Assembly: GCA_003284445.1 (NCBI GenBank)
Contig: QBVH01000003.1
Location: forward strand, 28,284-92,283
DNA from: Prochlorococcus sp. AG-311-D23
GTDB lineage: Bacteria > Cyanobacteriota > Cyanobacteriia > PCC-6307 > Cyanobiaceae
Reading direction: 5' to 3'
Length of the DNA stretch: 64,000 bases
The position numbers were made by a program, and so were the translations under genes. The notes under the pieces were generated by a model. That model searched no databases and was not told where the DNA came from. It saw only the letters and a list, made by a program, of their open reading frames with translations. Below are positions 17,647 to 27,234 of the stretch, piece after piece. Position 1 is the first letter of the stretch; each line of letters starts with the position of its first letter.

Positions 17647-18376
17647 GAGACAGAAATTTTTCTTTTCGTTGGTTTCTATTTTAATTATTTTTACTTACAC
17701 AGGTCCTCTTATTGCCGCAACTATTCTTGAAATAAATAATTTTCAACCATCTAAGCTTTCAGAACGCACATTAATCTGGCCTGATTGGCGCTTTCCTTCT
17801 TCCCTTAAGCGCCCAAGATTGAAAGATGATTTGATTTACCCTGATTGGTTTGAAGGGGTCTGGGATGTTACAAGCGAGATAGAAGGTGATAAGAATCAAG
17901 AGCCTATTCTTCACTCGGCTAAATTTATTCGTAATACTTCTGGTAATTTAATTTCTGATCGTGAATACAACACTAAGTCTTTTGCGTTGAGCTCAAAGAC
18001 TGATGGTTTTTTATCAGTAAAGAATGACCCTAAATCTCCTAACCGTCAGTTTGCTAAATTAACTGAGGATAGATATTTAGAGACAAAAACTATAGGAAGA
18101 CTTCAAGAAAAAATAAATAATAATATTTTTATTACTGATGAATTAATCTTACAAATTTTGCATACACCAGAATTGAGTAGGGTAAGTCAGGTTGAAACAT
18201 TAACTGTTTTTGAAAAATGTGGACCTAATGAGAACAATGAAATTAATCTAAATAATTTTAATATTTGTGGTGAACAATTTCAGGCAATTTATAATCAACC
18301 TGGGCAAAACTTCATTTCTTTGCCTATTAAAACAGAGAAATATAAATTAATACTTACAAAGACTAATGATGATTAG
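17645..18376 (+). CDS. Exported cyanobacterial protein, DUF6816-like
   Basis: 243 residues with an N-terminal signal peptide (basic start MRQKFFF, hydrophobic core, likely cleavage after PLIAA). The mature part contains YPDWFEGVWDVTSEIEG and later NRQFAKLTEDRYLETKT, a lipocalin-like beta pattern. I recall a similar thylakoid lumen family (DUF6816), but the assignment is tentative. Function is unknown. The start codon shares bases with that of the divergent CRR7-like gene, and the last 14 bases overlap the GST gene on the other strand. Confidence 0.75.
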   Translation: MRQKFFFSLVSILIIFTYTGPLIAATILEINNFQPSKLSERTLIWPDWRFPSSLKRPRLKDDLIYPDWFEGVWDVTSEIEGDKNQEPILHSAKFIRNTSGNLISDREYNTKSFALSSKTDGFLSVKNDPKSPNRQFAKLTEDRYLETKTIGRLQEKINNNIFITDELILQILHTPELSRVSQVETLTVFEKCGPNENNEINLNNFNICGEQFQAIYNQPGQNFISLPIKTEKYKLILTKTNDD

Positions 18377-19082
18377 TCGTTCCTAATTTATCTTCAATTA
18401 AGTCTCTCCACTTGAAAAGATTTTGAAGACTTGGATCGTTTATATATAAAGAACATCCTTTACCTTTTAGATTTTCTCCAGATGAATTTGGAAATTTTAG
18501 TAATGATAAATGTGATGCTACAGAAATATCAGCAATAGAGAGATTTTCTCCAATAAGAAAGTTTTCCTGATCAATTAAATTGGATAGGTATTCAAGATTT
18601 AATTTTAGAGATTCTTTCTCTTTATGATTTATTAATCCAGAAATCTGACCAGCAATCTTTGTTGGAATATTAACGAGAAGTTTTTGCATAGATTCTGAAA
18701 TTTCGTTAGCGAATAAAGAGGAAATCAATGTTGGATTTTTCGTAATCTCTTCCAAAAAAACAATTTTTATAGATTTTGCCAAAGTTGTATCTGCCCAATT
18801 CTCAATTATTTGGACCTGAGAACCTTCCTTAAGACCCTCTGGAATTAATTTTGGTTCTGTTTCAATTTTCTCTAAGTGACGTATTATTGAACTTGAATCA
18901 TGGATTATTGTTTCATTATCAAAAAGCACGGGTAATTTTTTTTGTCCTGTTTTTTGAAAGATATCTATTTGACCTATGGCTGGAGTTATCTCAACGGTTC
19001 TATATTCAATCTTTTTTGCAGCCAAAGCCATTCTGACTTTCAAGCAATAAGGTGAGTGCCTAAATTGATGAAGTTCCAACAT
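18363..19082 (-). CDS. Glutathione S-transferase family protein
   Basis: 239 residues. The N-terminal thioredoxin-like domain carries HSPYCLKVRMAL (glutathione-site region), KKLPVLFDNETIIHDSSSI with the conserved cis-proline and Asp-Ser pair, and a C-terminal helical domain with LIGENLSIADISVASHL (the N-cap box). The substrate is unknown. The ATG at 19082 gives the natural LELHQF start; an upstream TTG at 19097 adds five residues. It is divergent from ycf33. Confidence 0.9.
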   Translation of the reverse strand: MLELHQFRHSPYCLKVRMALAAKKIEYRTVEITPAIGQIDIFQKTGQKKLPVLFDNETIIHDSSSIIRHLEKIETEPKLIPEGLKEGSQVQIIENWADTTLAKSIKIVFLEEITKNPTLISSLFANEISESMQKLLVNIPTKIAGQISGLINHKEKESLKLNLEYLSNLIDQENFLIGENLSIADISVASHLSLLKFPNSSGENLKGKGCSLYINDPSLQNLFKWRDLIEDKLGTTNHH

Positions 19083-19142
19083 GTTCCGTTCCGTCAAATG
19101 GTTAGCAGAGTAGCTATTAATTCAGTTTTTTGTTGGTGAAAA

Positions 19143-19349
19143 ATGGGTGAGTTTTTTTCTAATGTTTCTAGATATCCCAAATATCTCATCACAATAGTTT
19201 TGGGAGTTTTCACTTCTGCAATTTCTCCATTAATTAAAAGAGGTAGTAATCCGATTACAGCGATTGCTCTAATTGGTGCATTGTTAAGTGGACTTCTGAC
19301 AATTATTTTCTTATTAAAGGCTATGGCTTTCCCCGTACCAATTACTTAG
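19143..19349 (+). CDS. ycf33: DUF751/Ycf33 family protein
   Basis: 68 residues with two hydrophobic helices. [18 protein letters not shown] and a second membrane helix match the Ycf33/DUF751 family, found in cyanobacteria and red-lineage plastids, possibly acting in cyclic electron flow. It lies 2 bases upstream of rbfA, so the genes are surely cotranscribed. Confidence 0.85.
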   Translation: MGEFFSNVSRYPKYLITIVLGVFTSAISPLIKRGSNPITAIALIGALLSGLLTIIFLLKAMAFPVPIT

Positions 19350-19351
19350 TT

Positions 19352-19723
19352 ATGGCTAATTCAAGAAGAGTTGAAAAATTAGCAGCTTTACTAAAAAGAG
19401 AAGTTAGTGAACTTTTAGTTAATGGTGTTAGAGATGAAAGAATTCATCAAGCTATGATTACCATTACATCTGTTGAAGTCTCAGGAGACTTACAGTATGC
19501 AAGAATTTTTATCAGTCTTTTTGGTGAAGAGAAAAAAAAAGATGAAGTACTTGTTGGTTTAGAGGAAGCAAAGGGATTTATTCGTGCTGAACTTGCTCGA
19601 AGGCTTGAGATGAGACGATCTCCCGAGCTTGTGTTTAAGATTGATAAAGGGATGACAAAAGGTCCTGCAGTTTTAGATCTTCTCACTTCATTAGAACTTG
19701 AACGGAAAAGTAAAGATTTATAG
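19352..19723 (+). CDS. rbfA: 30S ribosome-binding factor RbfA
   Basis: 123-residue KH-fold protein that matures the 30S subunit and binds near helix 1 of 16S rRNA. It has the pattern [27 protein letters not shown] [37 protein letters not shown] and a C-terminal acidic/basic tail. It is placed between ycf33 and the GH3 hydrolase gene with 2- and 17-base spacers, so likely one operon with hemD further down. Confidence 0.95.
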   Translation: MANSRRVEKLAALLKREVSELLVNGVRDERIHQAMITITSVEVSGDLQYARIFISLFGEEKKKDEVLVGLEEAKGFIRAELARRLEMRRSPELVFKIDKGMTKGPAVLDLLTSLELERKSKDL

Positions 19724-19740
19724 ATTAATCAAAACTTTTG

Positions 19741-21375
19741 ATGAATAAATCTGATCTTAGAAGACAAGTCGCTGAATTATTTATAGTTCGAGCAAGTGGA
19801 TTTAATCTTGATTCGCAACGTTTATACCCTAACTTAGAGGAATCTAATTCAAATCTAAAGAGACTTTTAGAAGAAGGAGTTGGTGGAGTTATTTTCCTCG
19901 GAGGAACTGTAAAAGAATTAGAAATTCGTTGCAATGTCTTAAAAAAATGGTCTGGTAAACCCCTTCTTTTATGTGCTGATATAGAAGAAGGTGTGGGTCA
20001 AAGATTTTATGGAGGAACAAAGTTTATTCCTCCAATGGGTATCGCTCAGATTTATAAAAAAGATAATAATTTAGCAATTTCTATTGCTGAAAAAATTGGT
20101 TATTTTACTGGTAAAGAAGCAAAAAATATTGGTTTAAATTGGCTCTTAGCACCAGTCTGTGATATTAATAACAATTCAAATAACTCGGTTATAAATCTAA
20201 GAGCTTGGGGCGAAGAACCTGAAATAGTAGAAAATTTAACTTCTGCTTTTCAGAGGGGTGTTTCTAGCTCAAAAATGATGACTTGTGCGAAACATTTTCC
20301 TGGGCATGGAAATTCAGAAATTGACTCTCATTTGGATTTACCAGAAATACAGAATGACTTATCTAAATTAGAGAAATTTGAGTTGATTCCATTTAAATCT
20401 TTAATTAAGCAAGGAGTAAATAGTGTCATGATCGGACATTTACTTTTTCCAAAGATTGATCCTATTTATCCTGCAACACTTTCAAAAAAGCTGGTTACGG
20501 ATTTGTTACGTGTCAAATTAAAATACAATGGTTTAGTAGTCAGCGATGCGTTAGTTATGAATGCAATATCTGATAAATATAGTAGTGCAAAGGCTGCAGT
20601 TATGGCATTTGATGCAGGTATAGATTTGATTATGATGCCAAAAGATATTGATGAGGCAATTAATTCTCTTACTGATGCTATTTATTCTGAAGAAATTTCT
20701 TTAGAAAGGTTGCATTTAGCTAGAGAAAGAAGAAGAAAAGAACTTGATTTAGTTAGTAATGAAAATGAATTAAAAAAAGAAGAATTGATGAATGAAGATA
20801 TTAAGAATAAATTTTTATTGGATGCCTCACTGTTTAGTAAGTATATAACAAGAAATTCAATTTTTGTTAGAGGAGAAAATACAATAAAACCTGAAATTAA
20901 TGATATTAATCTTATCCAAATTGATAATTTTGATCAAGCATCTAATAAATTATTTCCTGCTTTAGACTTGCCTAAGGCAGCAGGTTTTGTAAATTTAATA
21001 ATACATCCCCTTGGTATTAGCCCGTGGCAAAAAGCTAATAAAAAAAAATTAGAATTGGAGCACTTTGGTAATAGTAAAATGCTTATTCAGATTTTTTTTA
21101 GAGGTAAACCATTCATCGGATTAGATTATCGTAGTGATCATTGGATAGACGCTTTAAAAAAACTAGAACTTGAGGAAAGATTATCAGGAATTATTATATA
21201 TGGATGTCCATATTTATACGATAAAATAAGAAAAACTATTCATGAATCTATTCCTTTGGCTTATAGTCCAAGTCAATCTGAGGAAGCACAAAAACAAATT
21301 TTAAGTCGTATTTTGCAATCAAAAATAGCTCGAATGGAAATTGAGAAAAACTTAAGTAAAGAATTTACTGATTGA
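19741..21375 (+). CDS. nagZ: Glycoside hydrolase family 3, beta-N-acetylhexosaminidase type
   Basis: 544 residues. The (beta/alpha)8 domain shows KHFPGHGNSEIDSHLDLP, with the general-acid His-Asp pair typical of NagZ, and GLVVSDALVMNAI with the nucleophile aspartate. It is about 200 residues longer than E. coli NagZ; the extra C-terminal half is a second domain of unknown role. In the family it cleaves GlcNAc-anhydroMurNAc in wall recycling. The ATG at 19741 is taken over a TTG three bases upstream. Confidence 0.88.
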   Translation: MNKSDLRRQVAELFIVRASGFNLDSQRLYPNLEESNSNLKRLLEEGVGGVIFLGGTVKELEIRCNVLKKWSGKPLLLCADIEEGVGQRFYGGTKFIPPMGIAQIYKKDNNLAISIAEKIGYFTGKEAKNIGLNWLLAPVCDINNNSNNSVINLRAWGEEPEIVENLTSAFQRGVSSSKMMTCAKHFPGHGNSEIDSHLDLPEIQNDLSKLEKFELIPFKSLIKQGVNSVMIGHLLFPKIDPIYPATLSKKLVTDLLRVKLKYNGLVVSDALVMNAISDKYSSAKAAVMAFDAGIDLIMMPKDIDEAINSLTDAIYSEEISLERLHLARERRRKELDLVSNENELKKEELMNEDIKNKFLLDASLFSKYITRNSIFVRGENTIKPEINDINLIQIDNFDQASNKLFPALDLPKAAGFVNLIIHPLGISPWQKANKKKLELEHFGNSKMLIQIFFRGKPFIGLDYRSDHWIDALKKLELEERLSGIIIYGCPYLYDKIRKTIHESIPLAYSPSQSEEAQKQILSRILQSKIARMEIEKNLSKEFTD

Positions 21376-21462
21376 AAATTGTTTAATCGAAAATTTAGTA
21401 TTTAAGAAAAAACTATATTATTGTTTGAATGACAGCATAGTTATTCTTTAAACTTCTTAGGA

Positions 21463-22263
21463 ATGAAGTATACGAAAAAGGCTTTAATCGACAAGAAGAT
21501 AATTATTACTCGTGCCCAAGAACAGACTTCAGAGGCTCGTGAGATCTTTAGGGAGAATGGTGCTGAGGTATTCGATCTCCCTTCGTTAGTGATTGGACCT
21601 CCCGATGACTGGGCTCCTTTGGATGATGCTTTAAAGAAAATTTTTACCTTTGACTGGATAATCTTTTCCAGCGCAAATGGTGTTAGAAATGTTGAAGATA
21701 GATTGAGAGGAATTGGCTTCTCTTTGTCGGAAATTTCTAAGAATATTCAAATTGCAGCTGTAGGAAGAAAAACAGCTTCTTTGTTAGCAGATATGGATGC
21801 AAAGATTAGTTTTGTTCCTCCTAGTTTTGTTGCAGATAGCTTGGTTGAATATTTCCCTCAGAATCAAAAAGGTTTAAGACTATTTATTCCCAGAGTACAA
21901 ACCGGCGGCAGATCAATATTATCTGACTCTTTCAAATTAAAAGGAGCAGAGGTTACTGAAGTAGCTGCTTATGAATCTTCTTGCCCTAAAGATATACCTC
22001 AAAAGACTATAGATGCATTGAATAGTGGAAAAATAGATATTATTGCTTTTACTAGTGGTAAAACAGTAATAAACACTGTCACCTTATTTACAAAATACTT
22101 TGGTGAAAATTGGGTGAAATTGATTGAAAAGATTAAACTTGTTTCTATTGGACCTCAAACAACTATGAGATGTAAAAAACTTATTAGAACACCTGATAAA
22201 GAGGCTGTCCCGCATGATCTGGAGGGATTATTGCAAGCCTGTCTAGAACTAAATTTTAATTAA
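21463..22263 (+). CDS. hemD: Uroporphyrinogen-III synthase
   Basis: 266 residues of the two-domain HemD fold: IIITRAQEQTSEAREIF at the start, DWIIFSSANGVRN near residue 66, and DIIAFTSGKTVIN with LVSIGPQTT in the second domain. It cyclises hydroxymethylbilane in tetrapyrrole synthesis, feeding chlorophyll and heme. It follows the GH3 gene by 87 bases. The sequence is poorly conserved in this family but the paired SS/TS-x-N patterns support the call. Confidence 0.9.
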   Translation: MKYTKKALIDKKIIITRAQEQTSEAREIFRENGAEVFDLPSLVIGPPDDWAPLDDALKKIFTFDWIIFSSANGVRNVEDRLRGIGFSLSEISKNIQIAAVGRKTASLLADMDAKISFVPPSFVADSLVEYFPQNQKGLRLFIPRVQTGGRSILSDSFKLKGAEVTEVAAYESSCPKDIPQKTIDALNSGKIDIIAFTSGKTVINTVTLFTKYFGENWVKLIEKIKLVSIGPQTTMRCKKLIRTPDKEAVPHDLEGLLQACLELNFN

Positions 22264-22265
22264 AT

Positions 22266-22718
22266 TTATACTGATTTTTCGACGAGTTCTTTAAATCCGT
22301 CAAGATTTTTTTGTAATTCTTTTGTGACGATTCCTCCAAGAATATTTGCTTTCATTAAATTAGCTAAAACTTGAGGTAATTCATAAGATATTTTTAATTT
22401 AACCACAGTTTTAGAGCTCTCTTCATTGTAAAAACGTACTGAACCCTTGGTAGGTAAACCACCAACTGATTTCCATTCCAATTTCTCTGCTTCTATTCTT
22501 TCTGTGATTTGAGCTTTCCATTTAAAACGAAAGCCATTTGCTGCAAGCGTCCACTCCGTTAAATCAGGAAGTGTCGAGGTTTTTTGATCGACTGCCTTAA
22601 CCGACTCAATCCAAGTCATCCACAAAGGCATCGAATCTAAATCACTCCAAAACTTCCAAACAAGTTCAACTGGAGCATGAATTTCACTTATTACTGTGTG
22701 ATCAAGCCACTTTCCCAT
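22266..22718 (-). CDS. SRPBCC/START-fold protein coupled to crtQ
   Basis: 150 residues. The cyclase/dehydrase-type polyketide-binding pattern is clear: HTVISEIHAPVELVWKFWSDLDSMPLWMTWIESV followed over the length by FKWKAQITERIEAEKL (read as two motifs) and a C-terminal long helix. Such proteins bind hydrophobic ligands. The start is 3 bases after the stop of crtQ, implying coupling and suggesting a role in handling carotenoid intermediates, which is inference only. Confidence 0.85.
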   Translation of the reverse strand: MGKWLDHTVISEIHAPVELVWKFWSDLDSMPLWMTWIESVKAVDQKTSTLPDLTEWTLAANGFRFKWKAQITERIEAEKLEWKSVGGLPTKGSVRFYNEESSKTVVKLKISYELPQVLANLMKANILGGIVTKELQKNLDGFKELVEKSV

Positions 22719-22721
22719 TTC

Positions 22722-24182
22722 TTATGCAACCGAAGAATTTTTTGCTAGTGAAACAGACTTTGAGAGCATTGCTGAAGCAGCAAGATGTCCGCTCATTGTT
22801 GCTCCTTCCATAGAGTCAATGTAGTCCTGTTTTGTGTAACTGCCTGCTAAGAAGAAATTACTAAAAGAAGTTTTTTGATCGGGTCTATATGGCTCCATCC
22901 CAGGAGCCTCCCTGTAGAGAGAATGAGAAACCTTGACCACATTGCTCCATAAAAGTTTTAAACCTTTTGAAGAGGGGAAAAGTGTCCTGACTTGTAAATC
23001 AGTATGTTTTACAATTTCATCAGAGGACTTGGTAATCCATGGATCTCCAGGGGTTAAAACACATTGAAGTAGAGAACCCTGACCTTCTTTTTTATAGTCT
23101 TCGGGGCTTGATAAAGCTAAATCTGCAAAACAACTAAAATCAGCATCGGCTGTATATAACAAGTTGTCTAAACCAGATGGACTTTTTAGGTTTTTTTGAG
23201 CTTGTTGATTGTTAATCTCCGTTACCCAGCCATCGTATCTAAGTTGTACTGTCGCAACTGGGACAGCATCAAGCTTGTAGAGTGAGTCGAACTCTTTAAA
23301 ACGTCTCCATGATCTAGGAATTATTCTTTTTATACCAGATACATCGCATGCAGCTAAATATTTGTCTGCTTGAATTTTTAGTTCACCCTCTGGCGTTTGA
23401 AGGGTTATTCCGGTAACAGATGGATGATCAGAATCCTCTGAATGAATTTCTTTAACAATATTTTCTAAGTGAAGTCTTCCGCCTCTTTGTTCAATGTAAT
23501 CGAGTATTGGCTTGGTGAGCCACTTGTGGGGTGAGCCCTTCAATAGGTTGAGCTTAGATGCCTCTGTCTTAGAAGCAAACATCATAAAGATGGTAAGCAT
23601 GCATCTTGCAGAAATGTCTTCGCAATCAATGAACCCCAGCGCATATGCAATCGGATTCCACATCCTTTCGATACTATTTAGGCTTCCTCCATGGTTCAGG
23701 AACCATTGTTGAAAGCTTATAGAATCAAGTGATCGTATTATTTTCATCGCACCCTCGTAGTCAATCAGCCCTCTTACGATCGGACTTGTTCCGAGAGCAA
23801 GAGCATTCCTTAGCTTGTCAATCCAACTTAATTGAGGTGTAGTGAAGAAGGCTTTTAAGCCGTTAAAAGGAGCTCCTGCAAAAAATCGAAAATCAAGTGA
23901 TTTAATTTCACCGCCCTTATTAACAAAAAGGTGAGTGTGGTCTTTTGGTAAAAGATTGTCAAACGCGCCTACTTTTTTCATTAATGCAAACAGATTGGCA
24001 TAATTGAAAAAGAAGACATGCAAACCCATTTCTATGTGATTGCCATCGGAATCTTCCCAGCTTCCAACTTTACCTCCCATAAAAGGTTTTGCTTCGTATA
24101 GGTCGACATCATGTCCTTCATCAACAAGGTCAACTGCAGCAGTCAATCCTGCTAAACCTGCACCTATTATTGCGATTTTCAC
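22722..24182 (-). CDS. crtQ: Zeta-carotene desaturase
   Basis: 486-residue FAD-dependent plant-type desaturase converting zeta-carotene to lycopene. The N-terminal dinucleotide site is [15 protein letters not shown], with [13 protein letters not shown] and a C-terminal [19 protein letters not shown] that is the bacterial-type carotenoid desaturase signature. Compared with the PDS-like paralogue at 46808 it carries the longer ZDS-type insert ([13 protein letters not shown]), which supports ZDS rather than PDS. Start is GTG at 24182. Confidence 0.93.
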   Translation of the reverse strand: MKIAIIGAGLAGLTAAVDLVDEGHDVDLYEAKPFMGGKVGSWEDSDGNHIEMGLHVFFFNYANLFALMKKVGAFDNLLPKDHTHLFVNKGGEIKSLDFRFFAGAPFNGLKAFFTTPQLSWIDKLRNALALGTSPIVRGLIDYEGAMKIIRSLDSISFQQWFLNHGGSLNSIERMWNPIAYALGFIDCEDISARCMLTIFMMFASKTEASKLNLLKGSPHKWLTKPILDYIEQRGGRLHLENIVKEIHSEDSDHPSVTGITLQTPEGELKIQADKYLAACDVSGIKRIIPRSWRRFKEFDSLYKLDAVPVATVQLRYDGWVTEINNQQAQKNLKSPSGLDNLLYTADADFSCFADLALSSPEDYKKEGQGSLLQCVLTPGDPWITKSSDEIVKHTDLQVRTLFPSSKGLKLLWSNVVKVSHSLYREAPGMEPYRPDQKTSFSNFFLAGSYTKQDYIDSMEGATMSGHLAASAMLSKSVSLAKNSSVA

Positions 24183-24287
24183 TCGTTTAATTAGATGGAT
24201 ATACTAACTCTATGAATAAAAACTCTTTTTTGGCACTTTTAAAATCGAATATAATTAATAGAGTGTTATTAAAGTTCAGAAAAAACA

Positions 24288-24677
24288 ATGAGTGAATCAA
24301 GCGCACCGCCCACAACTCATAAAGCTCAAGGTGGCAAAGGAGTGCTTATTACAACTCCTGCATTGGATCAGTTGTCTAGACTTTGCAAAGAACAAGGCTC
24401 AGGGAAATTATTGAGAGTAGGAGTTCGTTCTGGTGGTTGCAGTGGTATGAGTTACACCATGGATTTTGTGTCTGATGATGATATTCAAAAAGATGATGAA
24501 GTTTATGAATATTCAGTGGGTACCAGTTCGTTTAAAGTAATTTGTGATCCAAAGAGTCTTTTGTATATATATGGCATGCAGTTAGATTTCAGTACAGATT
24601 TAATTGGTGGAGGTTTTAACTTTACTAATCCCAATGCATCACAAACTTGTGGCTGTGGAAGTTCCTTTGCAGTTTAA
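24288..24677 (+). CDS. A-type iron-sulfur carrier (SufA/IscA/HesB)
   Basis: 129 residues. The three ligand cysteines are visible: Cys51 in RSGGCSGMSY, and Cys121 and Cys123 in QTCGCGSSF. The protein carries an N-terminal low-complexity extension of about 18 residues ahead of the ITTPALDQL core. It delivers Fe-S clusters to targets. It is divergent from crtQ and precedes a TPR gene by 29 bases. Confidence 0.93.
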   Translation: MSESSAPPTTHKAQGGKGVLITTPALDQLSRLCKEQGSGKLLRVGVRSGGCSGMSYTMDFVSDDDIQKDDEVYEYSVGTSSFKVICDPKSLLYIYGMQLDFSTDLIGGGFNFTNPNASQTCGCGSSFAV

Positions 24678-24706
24678 CTTTAACTAAAAGAATTTTTAAA
24701 TTAACA

Positions 24707-25126
24707 ATGGATCAATTAGAGGAAAGCCTTTTTGAAGAAGCTCTAAATCGCTATAAAGCTGGGTCACCGGCAGATGAATTGATTGAAGATTTTCAGAAAA
24801 TAGCTTCTACTACTCCAAATAATGCTGCTGCATGGACATGCTTGTCTTGGTTACAATTGTTATGTGATTCGCCTCAGGAAGCCTTGCGCTCTGCCCGCTA
24901 TGCAGTGAAACTTAACGGACAAGATCCACAGTCAAGAATAAATTTGAGTCTTGCATTGTTAGAGACAAATTCTAAAGGAGTTAGAGATCATATTGAGTAT
25001 GTTAAAAGAGCTATGTTAGTTCTCCCTGAATTAGAAAAAGAATTGAAAGAATCATTTGAAGATGGTCTAGAACGTAAACCTAATTGGAAAACGTTACTAA
25101 AAATAAAAAATTGGTTAGACCTTTGA
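24707..25126 (+). CDS. Tetratricopeptide-repeat protein
   Basis: 139 residues. A helix-turn-helix repeat series is visible: YKAGSPADELIEDFQKIASTTPNNAAAWTCLSWLQL and ALRSARYAVKLNGQDPQSRINLSLALLE are two TPR units with the small residue at position 8 and Ala at 20 (quoted here in parts). The ATG at 24707 is the start; a longer frame upstream overlaps the Fe-S carrier gene. A scaffold role is likely, with partner unknown. Confidence 0.8.
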   Translation: MDQLEESLFEEALNRYKAGSPADELIEDFQKIASTTPNNAAAWTCLSWLQLLCDSPQEALRSARYAVKLNGQDPQSRINLSLALLETNSKGVRDHIEYVKRAMLVLPELEKELKESFEDGLERKPNWKTLLKIKNWLDL

Positions 25127-25152
25127 CTTCTGATTAGATTTCATTAAAATTT

Positions 25153-26082
25153 TTAATTTAATATTGCTTTAAAAGCGTCATTAATAGTGGGAAAACTGAA
25201 TTTATATTTGAGCTTATTTAACCTTTGAGGTTGTACATTTTGTCCTTCTAAAACTACACGAGCTCCATCTCCTAAAATCAACTTCAATATTGGTCCAGGA
25301 ACTGCAATAAGACTTGGTCTGCCAAGTACTTGACCAAGTGAATTAGAGAACTCATTCATTCGTACAGGATTTGGCGCAACCCCATTAACTACACCTGACC
25401 AAGCAGAATTTTTCACACTTTCGCTAATAATCTTACAAAGATCTGTTCTGTGTATCCAGCTCATCCATTGTTTTCCATCTCCTATGGGACCTCCTAGGCC
25501 AGCTCTGAAAATGGGAAGCATTTTTCCAAGTGCTCCTCCATCTTTCGCTAAAACGATGCCAATTCTTACAATTAAAAGGCGAGTCGCTCTTGGTTTGTTT
25601 GTGGCACTAAATTCCCACTCTTTACATAGATTTGCAAGGAAATCATCACCCTGAATATTTTCTTCATTGAATTCAGTTTGAGAATGTGAGCCATAAAAAC
25701 CAATTGCAGATGCATTTATGAGAACTTTGGGGGGCTTTCTTAGATTTCGTATGTTTTTAATCAGATTCTTTGTTGTCTCTATGCGACTATTTGTAATTTC
25801 TTTACAGTGATCGGTAGTCCATCTTTTTTCAGCAATAGGTTCGCCAGCGAGATTTATAACCCCTTCGCAACTTTTAAGAGAGTTTTGAATTTCTTCTTTA
25901 TCCCAAGACGAGGACTCAGCTGGATTCATTTGTATGACTCTTATTCTTGAGTTCTTGACTATCGTGTTTAATCTTCCTTTCGTTTGTCTAGATATGACCG
26001 TAAGGCTATGCCCTTCTTTGATTAGCAAAGGAATTAATTCTCTTCCGATAAAACCAGTGCATCCAGTAAGTAGTAATTTCAT
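25153..26082 (-). CDS. TIGR01777-family NAD-dependent epimerase
   Basis: 309 residues of SDR39U1/YfcH type. The N-terminal LLTGCTGFIGREL is the dinucleotide-binding loop, SAIGFYGSHS gives the YfcH-type catalytic Ser/Tyr region, and DUF1731-like C-terminal VLEGQNVQPQRL closes the protein. The substrate is unknown; cyanobacterial and plastid relatives have been connected with cell division. It is divergent from ndhO. Confidence 0.9.
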   Translation of the reverse strand: MKLLLTGCTGFIGRELIPLLIKEGHSLTVISRQTKGRLNTIVKNSRIRVIQMNPAESSSWDKEEIQNSLKSCEGVINLAGEPIAEKRWTTDHCKEITNSRIETTKNLIKNIRNLRKPPKVLINASAIGFYGSHSQTEFNEENIQGDDFLANLCKEWEFSATNKPRATRLLIVRIGIVLAKDGGALGKMLPIFRAGLGGPIGDGKQWMSWIHRTDLCKIISESVKNSAWSGVVNGVAPNPVRMNEFSNSLGQVLGRPSLIAVPGPILKLILGDGARVVLEGQNVQPQRLNKLKYKFSFPTINDAFKAILN

Positions 26083-26121
26083 GATTTCTCGAATTAGATT
26101 TGATTAGCTTAGAGGGATTTT

Positions 26122-26142
26122 GATGAACTTATGATGTTCATC
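26122..26142. promoter_or_regulatory. Inverted repeat in the yfcH-ndhO divergent spacer
   Basis: Arms GATGAAC and GTTCATC (7 bp each, 7-base loop) lie 40 bases before the epimerase gene and about 130 bases before ndhO. It may be an operator or a leader hairpin of one transcript. No known box is recognised. Confidence 0.25.
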
Positions 26143-26274
26143 GATCAAGAACATTAACGTTATGGAATTTGCAATTAATTAATTAATGACATAATTTTTT
26201 ACCATTCTGTGTTAACTGCTATTCTTCATTTGAATATTTGAATTAAGTCATTAGTTTTTTATTGAGTATTTAAA

Positions 26275-26538
26275 ATGTCTGAACAAAACGAAAAAGTAGA
26301 TGATTCACAATCACAACCAAAGATACAAAAGAAATTCAGAAAAGGAGATCTTGTAAAAGTTGATCGTGAGAAATACTCTAATAGCTTAGAATCTAAAGCG
26401 AGCGACACGGATTTACCTGAATATATTTTTCAAGGGCCTGGAGAAGTATTGTTGATTAAAGGCGATTACTTTCAAGTTAGGTGGAGAAGACCAGTTCCAG
26501 ATGTTTGGATAAATTCCGATCATATAGTCTCATATTAG
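26275..26538 (+). CDS. ndhO: NAD(P)H-quinone oxidoreductase subunit O
   Basis: 87 residues. The core FRKGDLVKVDREKY...SLESKASDTDLPEYIFQGPGEVLLIKGDYFQVRWRRP...VWI is the NdhO pattern (quoted in parts). NdhO is a peripheral subunit of cyanobacterial NDH-1 at the ferredoxin-binding side. An N-terminal charged extension of about 18 residues precedes the core. It is transcribed alone, away from the epimerase gene. Confidence 0.92.
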   Translation: MSEQNEKVDDSQSQPKIQKKFRKGDLVKVDREKYSNSLESKASDTDLPEYIFQGPGEVLLIKGDYFQVRWRRPVPDVWINSDHIVSY

Positions 26539-26559
26539 TAAACTGAATAAAGATTAGAG

Positions 26560-27213
26560 CTATAAGATAAGCCATTCTTTTTTATTGCTTTGTAAAAATT
26601 TTCTTTCTTTCTTAGCAGTAGTTATCATTGCCTTTCCATCATGCAGGTAATTGTCTACATAGCCCATTGTGTAGCGCTCTAATTCATTAATACCATCCTC
26701 AACATGTGATAAGCAATGATAGAGATCCAAACTGAAATCCCTTATTATTGACGGACTTGCGAAAGATGTATAAATTTTTTTAATCTTAGTTATTTTTTTT
26801 TTACTTTCTTCAAGGTATAGACAGAAAGAATCCATGAGTATTTGATCATAAGGATCAGCTGATAAGTCTCTTATTCTTGAACTTAAAGGATTCATTATTT
26901 GTCCTAATAATTTATCAATAGGGAGGTATACGTTATGAAACCATTTTTTTATATCTTCAGAATTAGAGTAATTATTAGATTCTCTTTTGTATTCATTCTG
27001 GTTATAAACTTTTGAATTATTAACTTTATTTAAATTTAGATCTTTATGTTTTTTCTTTAATAGTTCCCATGCTGAGTTTATTTCGAGCATTACTGCTGAA
27101 TCTCCTCCCTTGTCAGGGTGGTGTATTTTTACAAGTTTTCTATATGCTTTCTTAATCTCTTCAAGTTTTGCACTGGGATGAACTTTCAATATTTGATATG
27201 GGTCTTTTATCAT
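26560..27213 (-). CDS. J-domain protein
   Basis: 217 residues. An N-terminal J-domain is complete: DPYQILKVHPSAKLEEIKK, then the HPD motif in KIHHPDKGG and a final helix. It lacks the Gly/Phe and zinc-finger regions of DnaJ, so it is a class III (type C) J protein. The C-terminal part is helical and unassigned. It would stimulate DnaK ATPase for a specific client. It lies 21 bases downstream of cysK in the same direction. Confidence 0.87.
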   Translation of the reverse strand: MIKDPYQILKVHPSAKLEEIKKAYRKLVKIHHPDKGGDSAVMLEINSAWELLKKKHKDLNLNKVNNSKVYNQNEYKRESNNYSNSEDIKKWFHNVYLPIDKLLGQIMNPLSSRIRDLSADPYDQILMDSFCLYLEESKKKITKIKKIYTSFASPSIIRDFSLDLYHCLSHVEDGINELERYTMGYVDNYLHDGKAMITTAKKERKFLQSNKKEWLIL

Positions 27214-27234
27214 TGTTGAATGATTAGTTCTTGT

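Noticed and set aside
24647..24706. Longer frame upstream of the TPR gene
   Set aside because: It runs inside the Fe-S carrier's 3' end; the ATG at 24707 begins the natural protein.
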